Shown: piece after piece, positions 7,774-17,000 of the stretch
Layout: each line of letters starts with the position of its first letter
Position numbering within the stretch: the stretch's first letter is position 1
From: Bacteroidales bacterium UBA2030
Lineage (GTDB): Bacteria; Bacteroidota; Bacteroidia; Bacteroidales; TTA-H9
Reading direction: 5' to 3'
DNA length: 19,277 nucleotides
NCBI GenBank assembly: GCA_002332755.1
Contig: DDBO01000077.1
Location: forward strand, 1 to 19,277
Translations under genes and position numbers: made by a program
Notes under the pieces: model-generated
Databases searched by the model: none
The model's input: the letters and a program-made list of their open reading frames with translations, nothing else
What the model was told of the DNA's origin: nothing

Positions 7774-8709
7774 CTAATCAAACCTTTTTATTCGCATGTG
7801 GCAATAAGGTACTCCTCCGGTTTTAAAGTAGTAATCCTGGTGATACTTTTCTGCCGGCCAGAATTCAGTAGCGGGCTGCAGTTCTGTAACTACTTTTAAT
7901 CCTTTGTTTTTAAGAATTTGAATGAGCTTTTGAGCAATGTTTTTTTGCTCTTCACTATGATAAAATATAGCTGAACGGTATTGGGTTCCCACATCAGGCC
8001 CCTGGCGGTTGAGCTGAGTAGGATCATGTATTTCGAAGAAGAGTTTGGCTAATTCCTCATAGGAAACTTGCCGAGGGTCAAAAACAATTTCGATGGCTTC
8101 GGCATGTCCTGTTTTTCCAGTGCAAACTTGTTCGTAGCTGGGGTTATCTAAATGGCCTCCTGTATAGCCAACTTTAGTTTCTTGAACCCCTTTTACTCCT
8201 TTAAAATAATATTCGACGCCCCAAAAGCACCCCCCGGCAAAAGTTGCTGTGTCAAGATAGTTGTGGTTCATAGCGGTTGGCTTAAATTCAAGGGAAATGC
8301 TGTTAACACAATGCCGTGTGTTTTTGGGTGTAAATCCTTCACCTATAAAAACATGTCCCAAATGAGCACCACACGCCGCACATACTATTTCGGTACGGTG
8401 TCCGTCGGCGTCGGGTTGCCTGCGAACAGCCCCCGGCACCTCATCATCAAAACTTGGCCATCCGCATCCTGCATCAAATTTAGCCGTGCTACGGTAAAGC
8501 TCTGCTCCACAACGTTTGCAATGATAGCTTCCTTCTTCCCAAAAATCATAATACTTACCGGAAAAAGGACGCTCTGTTCCCTTGTGTATGATTACATATT
8601 CTTCGGCAGGGGTTAATTCTCGATAATTGGTCATACTTATAGGGGGTTTGGTTTGGGAAATACATCCAGCAACAATTGCGAGCAGCAGGATTAAAGCTTT
8701 CCTTTTCAT
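7774..8709 (-). CDS. Bifunctional peptide methionine sulfoxide reductase MsrB-MsrA, lipoprotein
   Basis: This 311-residue protein joins two repair enzymes. Residues 1-16 are a lipoprotein signal with lipobox IVAGC (Cys16). Residues about 27-143 are MsrB, which reduces R-methionine sulfoxide. Its zinc cysteines lie in CKRCG (64, 67) and CAACG (110, 113), and its catalytic cysteine is in RHCVNSISLEF (134). Residues about 150-311 are MsrA, which reduces the S form: GGCFWGVEYYF with catalytic Cys161, GYTGGHLDNPSYEQVCTG, and EKYHQDYY near the end. The lipid anchor implies repair of oxidised envelope proteins, with an electron donor outside the cytoplasm. A cytoplasmic product from the internal Met26 is possible but less likely. 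The next gene starts 50 bases downstream on the same strand. I saw no TAnnTTTG box in front of it. Confidence 0.95.
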   Translation of the reverse strand: MKRKALILLLAIVAGCISQTKPPISMTNYRELTPAEEYVIIHKGTERPFSGKYYDFWEEGSYHCKRCGAELYRSTAKFDAGCGWPSFDDEVPGAVRRQPDADGHRTEIVCAACGAHLGHVFIGEGFTPKNTRHCVNSISLEFKPTAMNHNYLDTATFAGGCFWGVEYYFKGVKGVQETKVGYTGGHLDNPSYEQVCTGKTGHAEAIEIVFDPRQVSYEELAKLFFEIHDPTQLNRQGPDVGTQYRSAIFYHSEEQKNIAQKLIQILKNKGLKVVTELQPATEFWPAEKYHQDYYFKTGGVPYCHMRIKRFD

Positions 8710-8734
8710 TTTTTACTTTATTGACAATCAAAGT

Positions 8735-8754
8735 TTCAATTTTGTTCAATTGTT
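8735..8754. repeat. Two tandem 10-bp near-identical units in the divergent intergenic region
   Basis: TTCAATTTTG (8735-8744) is followed directly by TTCAATTGTT (8745-8754). The sequence lies 26-45 bases upstream of the methionine sulfoxide reductase start on the minus strand. A 10-bp repeat period fits one DNA turn, so a regulator site is possible. The region is very AT-rich and chance is a real alternative. Confidence 0.25.
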
Positions 8755-8865
8755 GTTTGTCTATTATGTGGAAGATCAGTTTTGGTTAAATTGCTTTTTT
8801 ATGTGGTTTTTGTGTTATTTTTTTCAAAAATTGGATATTTAATGTTATTGTTTTCCAAAAAATAT

Positions 8866-8873
8866 TATTTTTG
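8866..8873 (+). promoter_or_regulatory. Bacteroidota-type -7 box for the beta-helix gene
   Basis: TATTTTTG matches TAnnTTTG exactly. Transcription would begin near 8880, giving a leader of about 20 bases before the ATG at 8901. This supports 8901 as the start rather than the in-frame TTG at 8871, which lies inside the box. No clear TTTG is seen at the -33 distance. Confidence 0.5.
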
Positions 8874-8900
8874 TTTGCTGTACGAAATAATTTTTTAGCC

Positions 8901-10682
8901 ATGAGAAACTACCGAATTATGTTGGTTTTATTGTTAGTGCATATTGTCTTTTATAAAGGTTTTGGTTTTAATCCCAAATATATTATAGGGTTACAAACGA
9001 GTTACATCAATTTTAAATCAGGAGTATTGCCCAACGGAATGATTTATAATATTGCCCCGAATCAAGATACTATTTGGCCTGGGGATACTATTGGAATTCA
9101 GGCGGGAAACCGCAGCACTTATCTTCGAATTAAAAATTTGCGGGGAACTCCTTCAAAACCAATAATCATTATTAATTATGGAGGCAAAGTAGTAATAAGC
9201 AACTTGAATGCTGGTGGTGCCATGTCTTTAAAAACCTGCAAAAATATCATACTTTCGGGAAATGGGGACCCGGAATGGGAGTATGGAATTAAATTAGATA
9301 CAACTGCTTCTGGAACAGGTCTCTCACTTGACGAGCTAACCAGTGATGTCGAAGTCCATAATTTGGAAATTTGTCGTCAGGGCTTTGCCGGAATAATGGC
9401 CAAAACTGACCCCAATTGCGACCCGGGAACCTGGAGGGAGAACTTTTCTCTTGATAATTTGCATATTCATCACTGCTATATACATCATACCCAGGGAGAA
9501 GGTATGTATATTGGTTTTAGCGTCTATGGTCCAGTAACCCGTACCTGTGCCGGAAGCAGTATTACTGTCTTCGCTCATGAAGTGAAACATGTAAAAATAC
9601 ATGACAATAGGATAGAATGGACTGGTCTCGATGGTATTCAGATAGGTTGTGCCACCGAAGATATTTTGGTTTATGATAACCAAATCATCCGTACCGGATT
9701 TTTAGATAATTCCTATTCAAAGCATTATGGAATGGAGGGGATTTGTATTGGTGGCGGAAGTACAGGTTATTATTTTAACAATTTTATCAGCGATACTTAT
9801 GGTAGCGGAATCAATGTTTTTGGTAAAGAAAATGTAATAGTTTTCAATAATGTAATTCTTAGGCCGGGTCGGCCCTCGAAATTGCCATGGTATCAGCATT
9901 TTGCTTATGGGATTTTTGCCGACGACCGAACAACCACCCCGGGCGCCTCTTTTTATTATTTAAGCAATACTATTGTAAGCCCACGGACTTCAGGCATTAA
10001 AATAATGTCAACCCAAAGCAAAAAGAATCGTATATACAACAATGTTGTGGTCGACCCGGCTACAAAGCATCAATTTGGTAATTATGGAAACAATTGGATG
10101 CAATCTTGTATCCAAATAAAATCGGGAGCAAGTGTTATAATTTCAGCTAATTATTATGATACAGTATATTATCCGTCTTATCATGGCTTGCCTGGCAACC
10201 TCGATCCGTATTTTGTGGATGCAGTTAATGGGAATTTTAGGTTGGTGAATGGTACACCCCTGGTTGACAATGGAATAGCTTTAGATACGGTTATTGGTTT
10301 GTCTTTCGATGGCGACAGTCTGCCCCGCCCTGAGGGGAGTGCCTGGGATATTGGTGCTTATGAATATCATCCACAACCTTCTTCTCCAGATAGTGGGAAT
10401 AATGAGCCTCCGATTTATAAGCACGGAAAAAGTTTAATTAATAATGATGCAAATGACTGGAGGGTGGTACTTTCTATGGAAGGAGTATGGATTTTTCCAC
10501 CCGATCGCAAAACTTTTTATTGCTCAGCCTTTTATGATTTGTACGGCCGACAAGTGGGATTTTGGGAAAAACTAACGGATGTGGTCATTCTTCCTCGTCC
10601 TGAGGGTTTGAATAACCAGGTTTTTTTAGTAGTAACGGAGCAGGCAGGTAAGCACCATACTGCAAAGCTGTTGTGCCTCTAA
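8901..10682 (+). CDS. Secreted right-handed parallel beta-helix protein
   Basis: This 593-residue protein has an N-terminal signal peptide (MRNYRIMLVLLLVHIVFYKG). Repeated short strands with N-x-I and H-x-N turns follow, typical of right-handed parallel beta-helix folds: EVHNLEICRQGFAGI, NLHIHHCYIHHTQGEGMYIG, VKIHDNRIEWTGLDGIQIG, FNNFISDTYGSGINVFG and RIYNNVVVDP (roughly residues 145-400). WDIGAYEY (about residue 485) is a motif often found at the end of such helices. The final 75 or so residues, with FYDLYGRQVG and a terminal HTAKLLCL, look like a diverged T9SS type A sorting domain. Relatives include polysaccharide lyases and glycoside hydrolases, but I cannot assign catalytic residues, so binding or structural roles remain open. 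The gene and its upstream region look more AT-rich than the neighbours, which may mean separate acquisition. ATG 8901 was preferred over TTG 8871. Confidence 0.8.
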   Translation: MRNYRIMLVLLLVHIVFYKGFGFNPKYIIGLQTSYINFKSGVLPNGMIYNIAPNQDTIWPGDTIGIQAGNRSTYLRIKNLRGTPSKPIIIINYGGKVVISNLNAGGAMSLKTCKNIILSGNGDPEWEYGIKLDTTASGTGLSLDELTSDVEVHNLEICRQGFAGIMAKTDPNCDPGTWRENFSLDNLHIHHCYIHHTQGEGMYIGFSVYGPVTRTCAGSSITVFAHEVKHVKIHDNRIEWTGLDGIQIGCATEDILVYDNQIIRTGFLDNSYSKHYGMEGICIGGGSTGYYFNNFISDTYGSGINVFGKENVIVFNNVILRPGRPSKLPWYQHFAYGIFADDRTTTPGASFYYLSNTIVSPRTSGIKIMSTQSKKNRIYNNVVVDPATKHQFGNYGNNWMQSCIQIKSGASVIISANYYDTVYYPSYHGLPGNLDPYFVDAVNGNFRLVNGTPLVDNGIALDTVIGLSFDGDSLPRPEGSAWDIGAYEYHPQPSSPDSGNNEPPIYKHGKSLINNDANDWRVVLSMEGVWIFPPDRKTFYCSAFYDLYGRQVGFWEKLTDVVILPRPEGLNNQVFLVVTEQAGKHHTAKLLCL

Positions 10683-10697
10683 TTATATCTATAAAAA

Positions 10698-10723
10698 AAG
10701 CCCCTTAAAAAAATAGGGGGCTT
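10698..10723 (-). terminator. Intrinsic terminator between convergent genes
   Basis: AAGCCCC (10698-10704) pairs with GGGGCTT (10717-10723), extendable inward by T-G and T-A pairs, around an A-rich loop. On the minus strand the stem is followed by TTTTTTTA, so it best fits the end of the lipoprotein transcript. It may also stop the beta-helix transcript, which ends only 16 bases away, although the plus strand lacks a T run. Confidence 0.75.
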
Positions 10724-10729
10724 GCAGAT

Positions 10730-10746
10730 TTTCGGCAAAACCGAAA
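10730..10746. repeat. Small hairpin in the 3' region of the lipoprotein gene
   Basis: TTTCGG (10730-10735) and CCGAAA (10741-10746) flank CAAAA. It lies between the lipoprotein stop codon and the terminator, so the minus-strand transcript would carry two hairpins in a row. It may protect the 3' end, or be incidental. Confidence 0.35.
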
Positions 10747-10781
10747 TACTCACTGACAATAGGTAAGTTCAACAATAAATC

Positions 10782-11606
10782 TTATTGGATCGAAAAACGG
10801 TTATTTCCTGCAGGTTCAATTTTTCCTTTGAATCGGTTGTAATGATAGTAAGTGCCGGGACGTTGATTTTTTAAATTGCGAAATACATATTCGTTCATAA
10901 GGTAATCGTATGTGTATGAGGCATATTTACGACCCAGGGCTTCAGCCATGTTGTAAATTTTTTCCAGGGTTAAAGGTTCTGTCCGTCGGTAGTGAACTAT
11001 TCTTCCGTCATTTTCTTTTTGTCCAAAACCACTTTCCAGCAACTCATCACTTATATAGTTTTCGGCATATAACAGGCGATTGCTTGAAGGACGATTCAAC
11101 CGGTCAATAGCAAACCAGGAGTGGAGAGAAATGGCTTGTAAATCTATATCTTTCTGGTAAACAGCATTATAGATAAATTGTTCGTCGATCAATCGAATTA
11201 CAAATTCGCGCAGTTCCAGCTCGTGCATTTTCACAACAAACGAGTTCTCTTTAGGAGGACATTGTACGGAATCGGGACCATCCAGGCAAACTCTCAAACC
11301 CAACGCGCGGAGCTCATCCATATATGCATTTACAAAGCGGGTAAGGAAGGCAGAGTCGGAGACAGCCTTTAGAAACAAGGTATGGGCAAGTCGGGCAGAG
11401 TCGCGTTGTGTGGGCGTCAAATCCTCCAGGTTGTCGGTTGCACTTTTCTTTAAGTTGGTTTTTTCAAGGTAGCCTGCAGGGAGTAGGTAAATTGAGGTGT
11501 GTGTCGATGAACTCGATACAAAACCCTCGGCAAGCTGGCGGGAAGGACTACATGCATGAATTGCAAGAGCCAGCGTACTAATTATGATTAACTTAATCCA
11601 TTTCAT
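10782..11606 (-). CDS. Lipoprotein of unknown function
   Basis: I do not recognise a family. The 274-residue product has a lipoprotein signal: MKWIKLIIISTLALAIHAC with the lipidated cysteine at residue 19. A serine/threonine-rich linker (SSSSTHTS) follows, then a soluble mostly helical domain. Visible segments are DLTPTQRDSARLAHTLFL, FVVKMHELELREFVIRLIDEQF, an IDLQAISLHSWFAIDRLN strand region and KYASYTYDYLMNEYVF. Two cysteines in the mature part (CLDGPDSVQC, 107 and 116) could form a disulfide. No catalytic motif is evident. It is monocistronic: it diverges from the EF-G gene and ends at its own terminator. Membership of an envelope assembly or gliding-related complex would be speculation. 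Confidence 0.8.
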   Translation of the reverse strand: MKWIKLIIISTLALAIHACSPSRQLAEGFVSSSSTHTSIYLLPAGYLEKTNLKKSATDNLEDLTPTQRDSARLAHTLFLKAVSDSAFLTRFVNAYMDELRALGLRVCLDGPDSVQCPPKENSFVVKMHELELREFVIRLIDEQFIYNAVYQKDIDLQAISLHSWFAIDRLNRPSSNRLLYAENYISDELLESGFGQKENDGRIVHYRRTEPLTLEKIYNMAEALGRKYASYTYDYLMNEYVFRNLKNQRPGTYYHYNRFKGKIEPAGNNRFSIQ

Positions 11607-11653
11607 AGATTTTCTTCATGGGTTTTGGTGCGGTGAGATGCAATCATTTTACT

Positions 11654-11666
11654 GCAAAAATTTTGC
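11654..11666. repeat. Short palindrome in the region between the lipoprotein and EF-G genes
   Basis: GCAAAAATTTTGC is a perfect 13-base palindrome around a central A. It sits 48 bases upstream of the lipoprotein start on the minus strand. It could bind a regulator, but no promoter element for that gene was found to relate it to, and AT-rich palindromes arise by chance. Confidence 0.25.
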
Positions 11667-11768
11667 CACAGCGAATAAAAAGTATTGCTCTTGTTAGTTT
11701 TTAATGTGCAGATGATTAGTTGTTTCATATTTAATTTAATAAAGTCAATGTGTATTATAAAAAGTGTC

Positions 11769-11776
11769 TATCTTTG
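11769..11776 (+). promoter_or_regulatory. Bacteroidota-type -7 box for the EF-G gene
   Basis: TATCTTTG matches TAnnTTTG exactly. The predicted start near 11783 gives a leader of about 58 bases before the ATG at 11841. The leader is A/T-rich (ending AAAAGTTAAAA) with no Shine-Dalgarno sequence, as is usual in this phylum. The remainder of 11607-11840 shows nothing else convincing. Confidence 0.55.
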
Positions 11777-11840
11777 CAAGCTTTTTCCGGATAATATTCA
11801 AAGCGCTGATTAATAAATTATTAATATTCAAAAGTTAAAA

Positions 11841-13916
11841 ATGCCATTACAAAAATTACGTAACATCGGAATTGCAGCACACATTGATGCAGGAAAAACT
11901 ACGACCACTGAGCGTATCCTTTATTTTACTGGTGTAAACCGTAAATTGGGAGAGGTTCATGATGGAGAAGCCACCACTGATTTTATGAAGCAGGAGCAGG
12001 AGAGAGGTATCACCATTGCCTCAGCGGCTATATCCTGCCAGTGGAAGGGCTATCCCATCAACCTTATTGATACTCCGGGGCATGTTGATTTTACTGTGGA
12101 AGTGGAGCGTTCGTTGAGGGTACTCGACGGTATGATTGCCGTTTTCTGTGCTGTAGGGGGAGTGGAGCCGCAAAGTGAAACAGTTTGGAATCAGGCCAAT
12201 CGCTATAAAGTACCCCGTATTGCTTTTGTCAACAAGATGGACCGCCCGGGGGCCGATTTCGATGATGTCGTGCTTCATATGAACAAGTATCTCGACGCCA
12301 ACGCAGTACCTTTTCAATTCCCCATCGGTATTGAAGATACTTTTGAAGGGATGATAGATCTGGTGGAAATGAAGGCTTATAATTTTAACGAGCGAGATAC
12401 CATAGAAGTCCCCATTCCATCCGAATTAAAGGCAAAGGCGGAGGAAGCCAGGCGTTATCTCATTGAAAAACTGGCTGATTTTGATGAGGAGATTTTTGAA
12501 AAATTTGTTGAAGAACAGCCAGTGCCGGTTGAATTGATTAAAAAAGCAGCAAGGCATGCCACCCTTCACATGCTTATGACTCCTGTTTTTTGTGGGTCTG
12601 CCTATAAAAATAAAGGGATTCATCAATTGCTTGATGCTGTTATTGACTATTTACCCAGCCCGCTCGATATTGGTGCAGTCGTCGGTTATGATGTTGAAGA
12701 TGAATCGAAAACGCACTCCAGGAATCCGAGTACTAAAGATCCATTTGCAGCCCTTGCTTTTAAAATTATATACGACCCCTATGTTGGTCAGCAAACTTTT
12801 GTGCGCATTTTCAGTGGAAAACTGACAACAGGCATGCAGGTTCAGAATACCACCAAAGACAAGCCTGAACGCATTGGCCGTATTATGCGCATTCATGCCA
12901 AGATGAGAGAAGATGTTACGGAGGCAGGCCCTGGTGATATTGTTGCTTTAGTGGGTTTGAAATATACTAAAACCGGTGACACCTTGTGCGATCCTGCTCA
13001 TCCTATATTACTCGAATCCATTCACATTCCCCCTCCCGTTATAGATTTGAAGGTAACCCCGGCCAAGCGCGGCGACCGTCAGAAAATGGGAGAAGCACTG
13101 CACAAACTGGCAAGCGAAGACCCTTCGTTTACCATGCGTTTTGATGAAGAAACCGAGGAAACCATAATTTCCGGCATGGGTGAGCTTCATCTTGAAATCA
13201 TTCTCGATCGCCTGAAAGATGAATTTGGTGTAGATGTGGTAGTGGGCGAGCCTTCGGTAGCTTTCCGTGAAACCATTACCCGTGAGTCAGAGGCTGCTTA
13301 TAAACACGTGAAGCAGACAGGGGGTAAGGGTCAGTATGCTCATGTAGTATTACGTATCGAGCCTAATGAAGGAAAAGGTTACGAGTTTGTAGATCGCATA
13401 AAAGGTGGAGTTATTCCTGCAGAATTTGTTCCCTCGGTCGATAAAGGTATTCGTCAAACGCTTGAAAAAGGTGTATTAGCCGGATTCCCTGTGGTTGATG
13501 TGAGGGTTATTCTGCTTGATGGTTCCTATCATCCGGTAGATTCCTCTGACTTTGCCTTCCAGACTTGTGCTTCTATTGCCTTTAAACAAGCTTTCGAAAA
13601 GGCTGCTCCGATTTTAAAAGAACCTGTAATGAAGATTGAAATTAACTCGCCCGACGATTATATCGGCAATGTGGTGAGTGACCTCAATAAACGCCGTGGT
13701 CGCATAGAATCTATGCGCCGTCACCGCAAAGGCTCTCAAAAAATCAATGGTTTTGTTCCTTTAATGGAAATGTTTGGCTATGCTACCCAACTGCGTAATA
13801 TCAGTTCAGGGCGCGCAAACTATTCCATGGAATTCTATCAATACATGCCGCTTCCATCAGGTATGCAGGAAGAGGTCATCAAAAAAATCCGTGAGAAAAA
13901 TCAGGAAAAGAATTAA
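11841..13916 (+). CDS. fusA: Elongation factor G, stand-alone paralogue type
   Basis: This 691-residue translational GTPase has all G motifs: AHIDAGKT (13-20), RGITI (55-59), DTPGH with catalytic His81, NKMD (131-134) and CGSA (251-254). Domain II follows from about residue 300 and domain III near 400-470 (SGMGELHLEI). Domain IV has the tip loop GSYHPVDSSDFAF (His564), and domain V has RRGRIESM and MFGYATQLRNISSGR. It drives tRNA-mRNA translocation and/or ribosome recycling. It is not next to rpsL-rpsG, and it lacks the extended CTWKFP...INIIDTPGH insertion I recall from canonical Bacteroidota EF-G, having instead CQWKGYPINLIDTPGH. It is therefore probably a second EF-G. The intact GTPase residues separate it from the GTPase-deficient EF-G2 of Bacteroides. 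It is monocistronic, with its own promoter box and terminator. Confidence 0.93.
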   Translation: MPLQKLRNIGIAAHIDAGKTTTTERILYFTGVNRKLGEVHDGEATTDFMKQEQERGITIASAAISCQWKGYPINLIDTPGHVDFTVEVERSLRVLDGMIAVFCAVGGVEPQSETVWNQANRYKVPRIAFVNKMDRPGADFDDVVLHMNKYLDANAVPFQFPIGIEDTFEGMIDLVEMKAYNFNERDTIEVPIPSELKAKAEEARRYLIEKLADFDEEIFEKFVEEQPVPVELIKKAARHATLHMLMTPVFCGSAYKNKGIHQLLDAVIDYLPSPLDIGAVVGYDVEDESKTHSRNPSTKDPFAALAFKIIYDPYVGQQTFVRIFSGKLTTGMQVQNTTKDKPERIGRIMRIHAKMREDVTEAGPGDIVALVGLKYTKTGDTLCDPAHPILLESIHIPPPVIDLKVTPAKRGDRQKMGEALHKLASEDPSFTMRFDEETEETIISGMGELHLEIILDRLKDEFGVDVVVGEPSVAFRETITRESEAAYKHVKQTGGKGQYAHVVLRIEPNEGKGYEFVDRIKGGVIPAEFVPSVDKGIRQTLEKGVLAGFPVVDVRVILLDGSYHPVDSSDFAFQTCASIAFKQAFEKAAPILKEPVMKIEINSPDDYIGNVVSDLNKRRGRIESMRRHRKGSQKINGFVPLMEMFGYATQLRNISSGRANYSMEFYQYMPLPSGMQEEVIKKIREKNQEKN

Positions 13917-13936
13917 TCCTTTCCTTCTTTCCCCTG

Positions 13937-13974
13937 ACCGGCAATTGGGCGAAATGACCCGGTTGCCGGTTTTT
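13937..13974 (+). terminator. Rho-independent terminator after the EF-G gene
   Basis: ACCGGCAATTGGG (13937-13949) pairs with CCCGGTTGCCGGT (13958-13970), 13 bp with two G-T wobbles, around an 8-base loop. It is followed by TTTT and further T-rich bases on the plus strand. It starts 20 bases after the stop codon. Confidence 0.9.
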
Positions 13975-14048
13975 GTTTACCTATCGGGCATAGCTAAAAT
14001 TGATTAAACTTGCATTTTTATATTGCTCACGTAAACTATTGATGTGGC

Positions 14049-17000
14049 ATGTCGTTTTACGCTGATTTACACATTCATTCCCACTATAGCCTTGCTACCA
14101 GCAAAGATCTGACACCATCCTTCCTTTATTTGTGGGGAATGCGCAAAGGCATTAAGGTGATTGGTACAGGTGATTGTTTGCATCCGGGCTGGATGACGGA
14201 ATTGAGAGAAAGCCTTGAGGAGGCCGGGGAAGGGGTATTCAGGTTGAAAGATATTGCTCTGCCTTATTCCCGGGTAGGCATACCTGGTGCAGAGGAGCCT
14301 CTGTTTTTATTGACAACCGAGATAAGCAATATTTATAAAAAGGGAGGAAGGGTACGCAAAGTGCATAATGTACTGCTTTTCCCTGATTTTGAGAGCGCCG
14401 AGCGCTTGCAGCAAAAACTTCGGCTGTTGGGATTTAATCTCACCTCCGACGGACGGCCAATTTTAGGGCTCGACAGTCGAAACCTATTGGAATTGGCTCT
14501 CGAAATTAATCCTCAAATTACGCTGATTCCTGCCCATATTTGGACTCCCTGGTTTTCGGTGCTGGGGGCTTCATCTGGCTTCGACAGTGTGGAGGAATGT
14601 TTTGAGGATCTTGTGAATCATATTCATACCCTGGAAACAGGGCTATCGAGCGATATACCCATGAATCGCCTGGTGGGGCGGCTCGATTCTTTCCATTTTG
14701 TAAGCAACAGCGATGCTCATTCTCCCGACCGATTGGGGCGAAATGCCAATCTCTTTGATTGCCCTCCGAATTACTTTGATATGATGGAGGCACTCAGGAA
14801 AAAGGAAACAGAGACTGTGGATTTGTTTCCTCAGGAAGGGAAATACCATTTTGCAGGCCATCGGAAATGCGGTGTGAGCTTTAATCCTGCTGATGCTGCC
14901 CGTCATGGATATCTTTGTCCGGTATGTGGTAAGAAATTGACAGCCGGAGTGCTCGACCGCGTGGCTGTCCTGGCCGACCGTGAGCCTTTACAGGAGCATT
15001 TGCTGAGCCCGGCATTTCACTATATTATTCCATTGCCCGAATTGCTTGCCCAAATTTTGGGGGCAACTGAAAAATCAGGGAAAGTGCAGACAACTTATAT
15101 GAATCTGCTTCAGCAGTTGGGCCCGGAACTGAAAATTCTGCTTGATATACCCGAGGAAGAGATAGCCCGCAAAGGTGGACATACGCTGGCTACTGCAATT
15201 CGACGAATGAGGGCCAGAAGAGTAATCATCAAAGAAGGCTACGACGGAGAATATGGTATAATTCACGCTTTTGCTCCAGGTGAAGCCGAGTTTTTTTCTC
15301 AAAAAGATAAATTATTTGAAGTCGAGAGCTTGATGCAAGAACCCCCGGTTCGTCCCCTGGTAAGCTTTAACCCTCTTGCTATATCTGTTGCCCATGAAAC
15401 CGCAATGGCTGCCGAAGGTGAGAGTATTTGGTTAAAAAAACTCGATGCCATGACCTCAGCTCAGGAACAAGCCATTATGCACAAGGAGGGTCCTGCCATA
15501 ACGGTGGCAGGTCCGGGCTCAGGCAAGACTTATGTTTTGGTGAATCGTATTATTCGTTTGATTAAAAGTGGGTTGTGCCATCCCTCTGAAATACTTGCGA
15601 TTACTTTTACTCTGAGGGCAGCCCGTGAAATAAAAGAACGTCTGCAGAAAGAACAAATACCTTGCAACGGTGCCGAAGGTGTTAAAACCGGAACCATCCA
15701 TTCCCTCGGACTTGAAATAATCAGGGAAGTATTGCCGGATAAGAATTTTGTGCTCATCGACGAAAAAGGTAAAAAAGAACTTTTGAAATCGGTTCTGTAT
15801 ACTCCTCATGGCAGAAGTAAGAATCTCCTCCAACAATTAGAGTTTTTCCGTAATGGAGTATTTATTGGCGAAATAGCACCCATGGCTCAAGCCTATCAGG
15901 AAAAGCTTAGGGAGCGAGGATTACTCGATTATGAAGAGCTGGTATTGCTGGCCACCGAAATTCTTCAAAAGAATGAGACATTGAGGATGACAATGCAGTC
16001 ACGTTACCGGCAGGTACTTGTTGATGAATTTCAAGATCTCAACCCGGCACAATATACTTTCATTCGTTTATTGGTTGGAAACGGTGGTGGTGCCCTTTTT
16101 GCTATCGGAGATCCGAATCAGGCAATATATCGATTCAGGGGATCATTACCTTATATTTTCGAAAAATTGCGAGAGGATTACCCAAATATTAAAGTTTACC
16201 AATTGAGTCATTCTTATCGTTGTTCAAGACAGGTTCTTGAATCTGCTTCTGCTGTCCTCAATCAGGGAGAGCCTTTGCAAGGCTTATTTGATGCCGAAAA
16301 GGTAAAAATAGTAGATGCCCCCACTGATGCGGCAGAGGCTGAGTTTATTGCACGAACCATTGATCAGGCGAGCGGAGGCACTCGTTTTTTTGCACGCGAT
16401 AGCGGCGTGGTTGGCTCTGATGATCAGGCAGCTTTGTCTGATTTTGCAATATTATGCCGTACGTCCCGGCAATTTCGGGCTATCATTAAAGCCCTCAATG
16501 ATCATGGACTTCCCTGGCAAACGGGTTTTGGGGGTAATAATTGGCCCACTGATGAAATAACGGACGCCTTAAATTGGATTCGAAACCAGCAGGGAGAAAC
16601 AGTTAAAGATTTGTTGCATAAATATATGAATGCTTCTGGATTAGATGTCAGGCAACAACCGGAGGTTTGGCAGCTAATTATTGATATTGCAGCTACTTTC
16701 GGCAACGATGCAGCTGGTTTTGCGGATTTTGTATTACTAAGCGCCCCAAACGGCCTTTATGCCTCCGGGAAAAATGCCGTCCATGTGATGACCTTGCATG
16801 CCTCGAAGGGTCTTGAGTTTGACCATGTTTTTATTGCTGGTTGCGAAGATGGGCTCATACCTTATACTCTTTTTGACAGCCAAATATCTGATATTGAAGA
16901 AGAGAGGCGTCTGTTGTATGTTGGTATGACCCGTGCTCGTCGTAGTCTGTATCTGTTATTTGCTCGCCAGCGACATCTTTTTCATATGCAAATGAAAATG

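Noticed and set aside
8152..8616. 154-codon plus-strand open frame
   Set aside because: It is antisense to the conserved MsrB-MsrA gene and its translation resembles no family.
8871..8900. Upstream TTG start extending the beta-helix protein by 10 residues
   Set aside because: The TTG is inside the TATTTTTG promoter box and the extension spoils the signal peptide; ATG 8901 fits both.
11841..13916. EF-G as the GTPase-deficient EF-G2 of Bacteroides
   Set aside because: The P-loop AHIDAGKT, RGITI, DTPGH with the catalytic histidine, and NKMD are all intact; the deficient factor has diverged G motifs.
13925..14048. Promoter for the EndoQ-helicase gene (TAAACTTG at 14005-14012)
   Set aside because: It matches only 7 of 8 positions' worth of TAnnTTTG, and the nearest TTTG is 29 bases upstream, too far for a -33 element; not strong enough to list.
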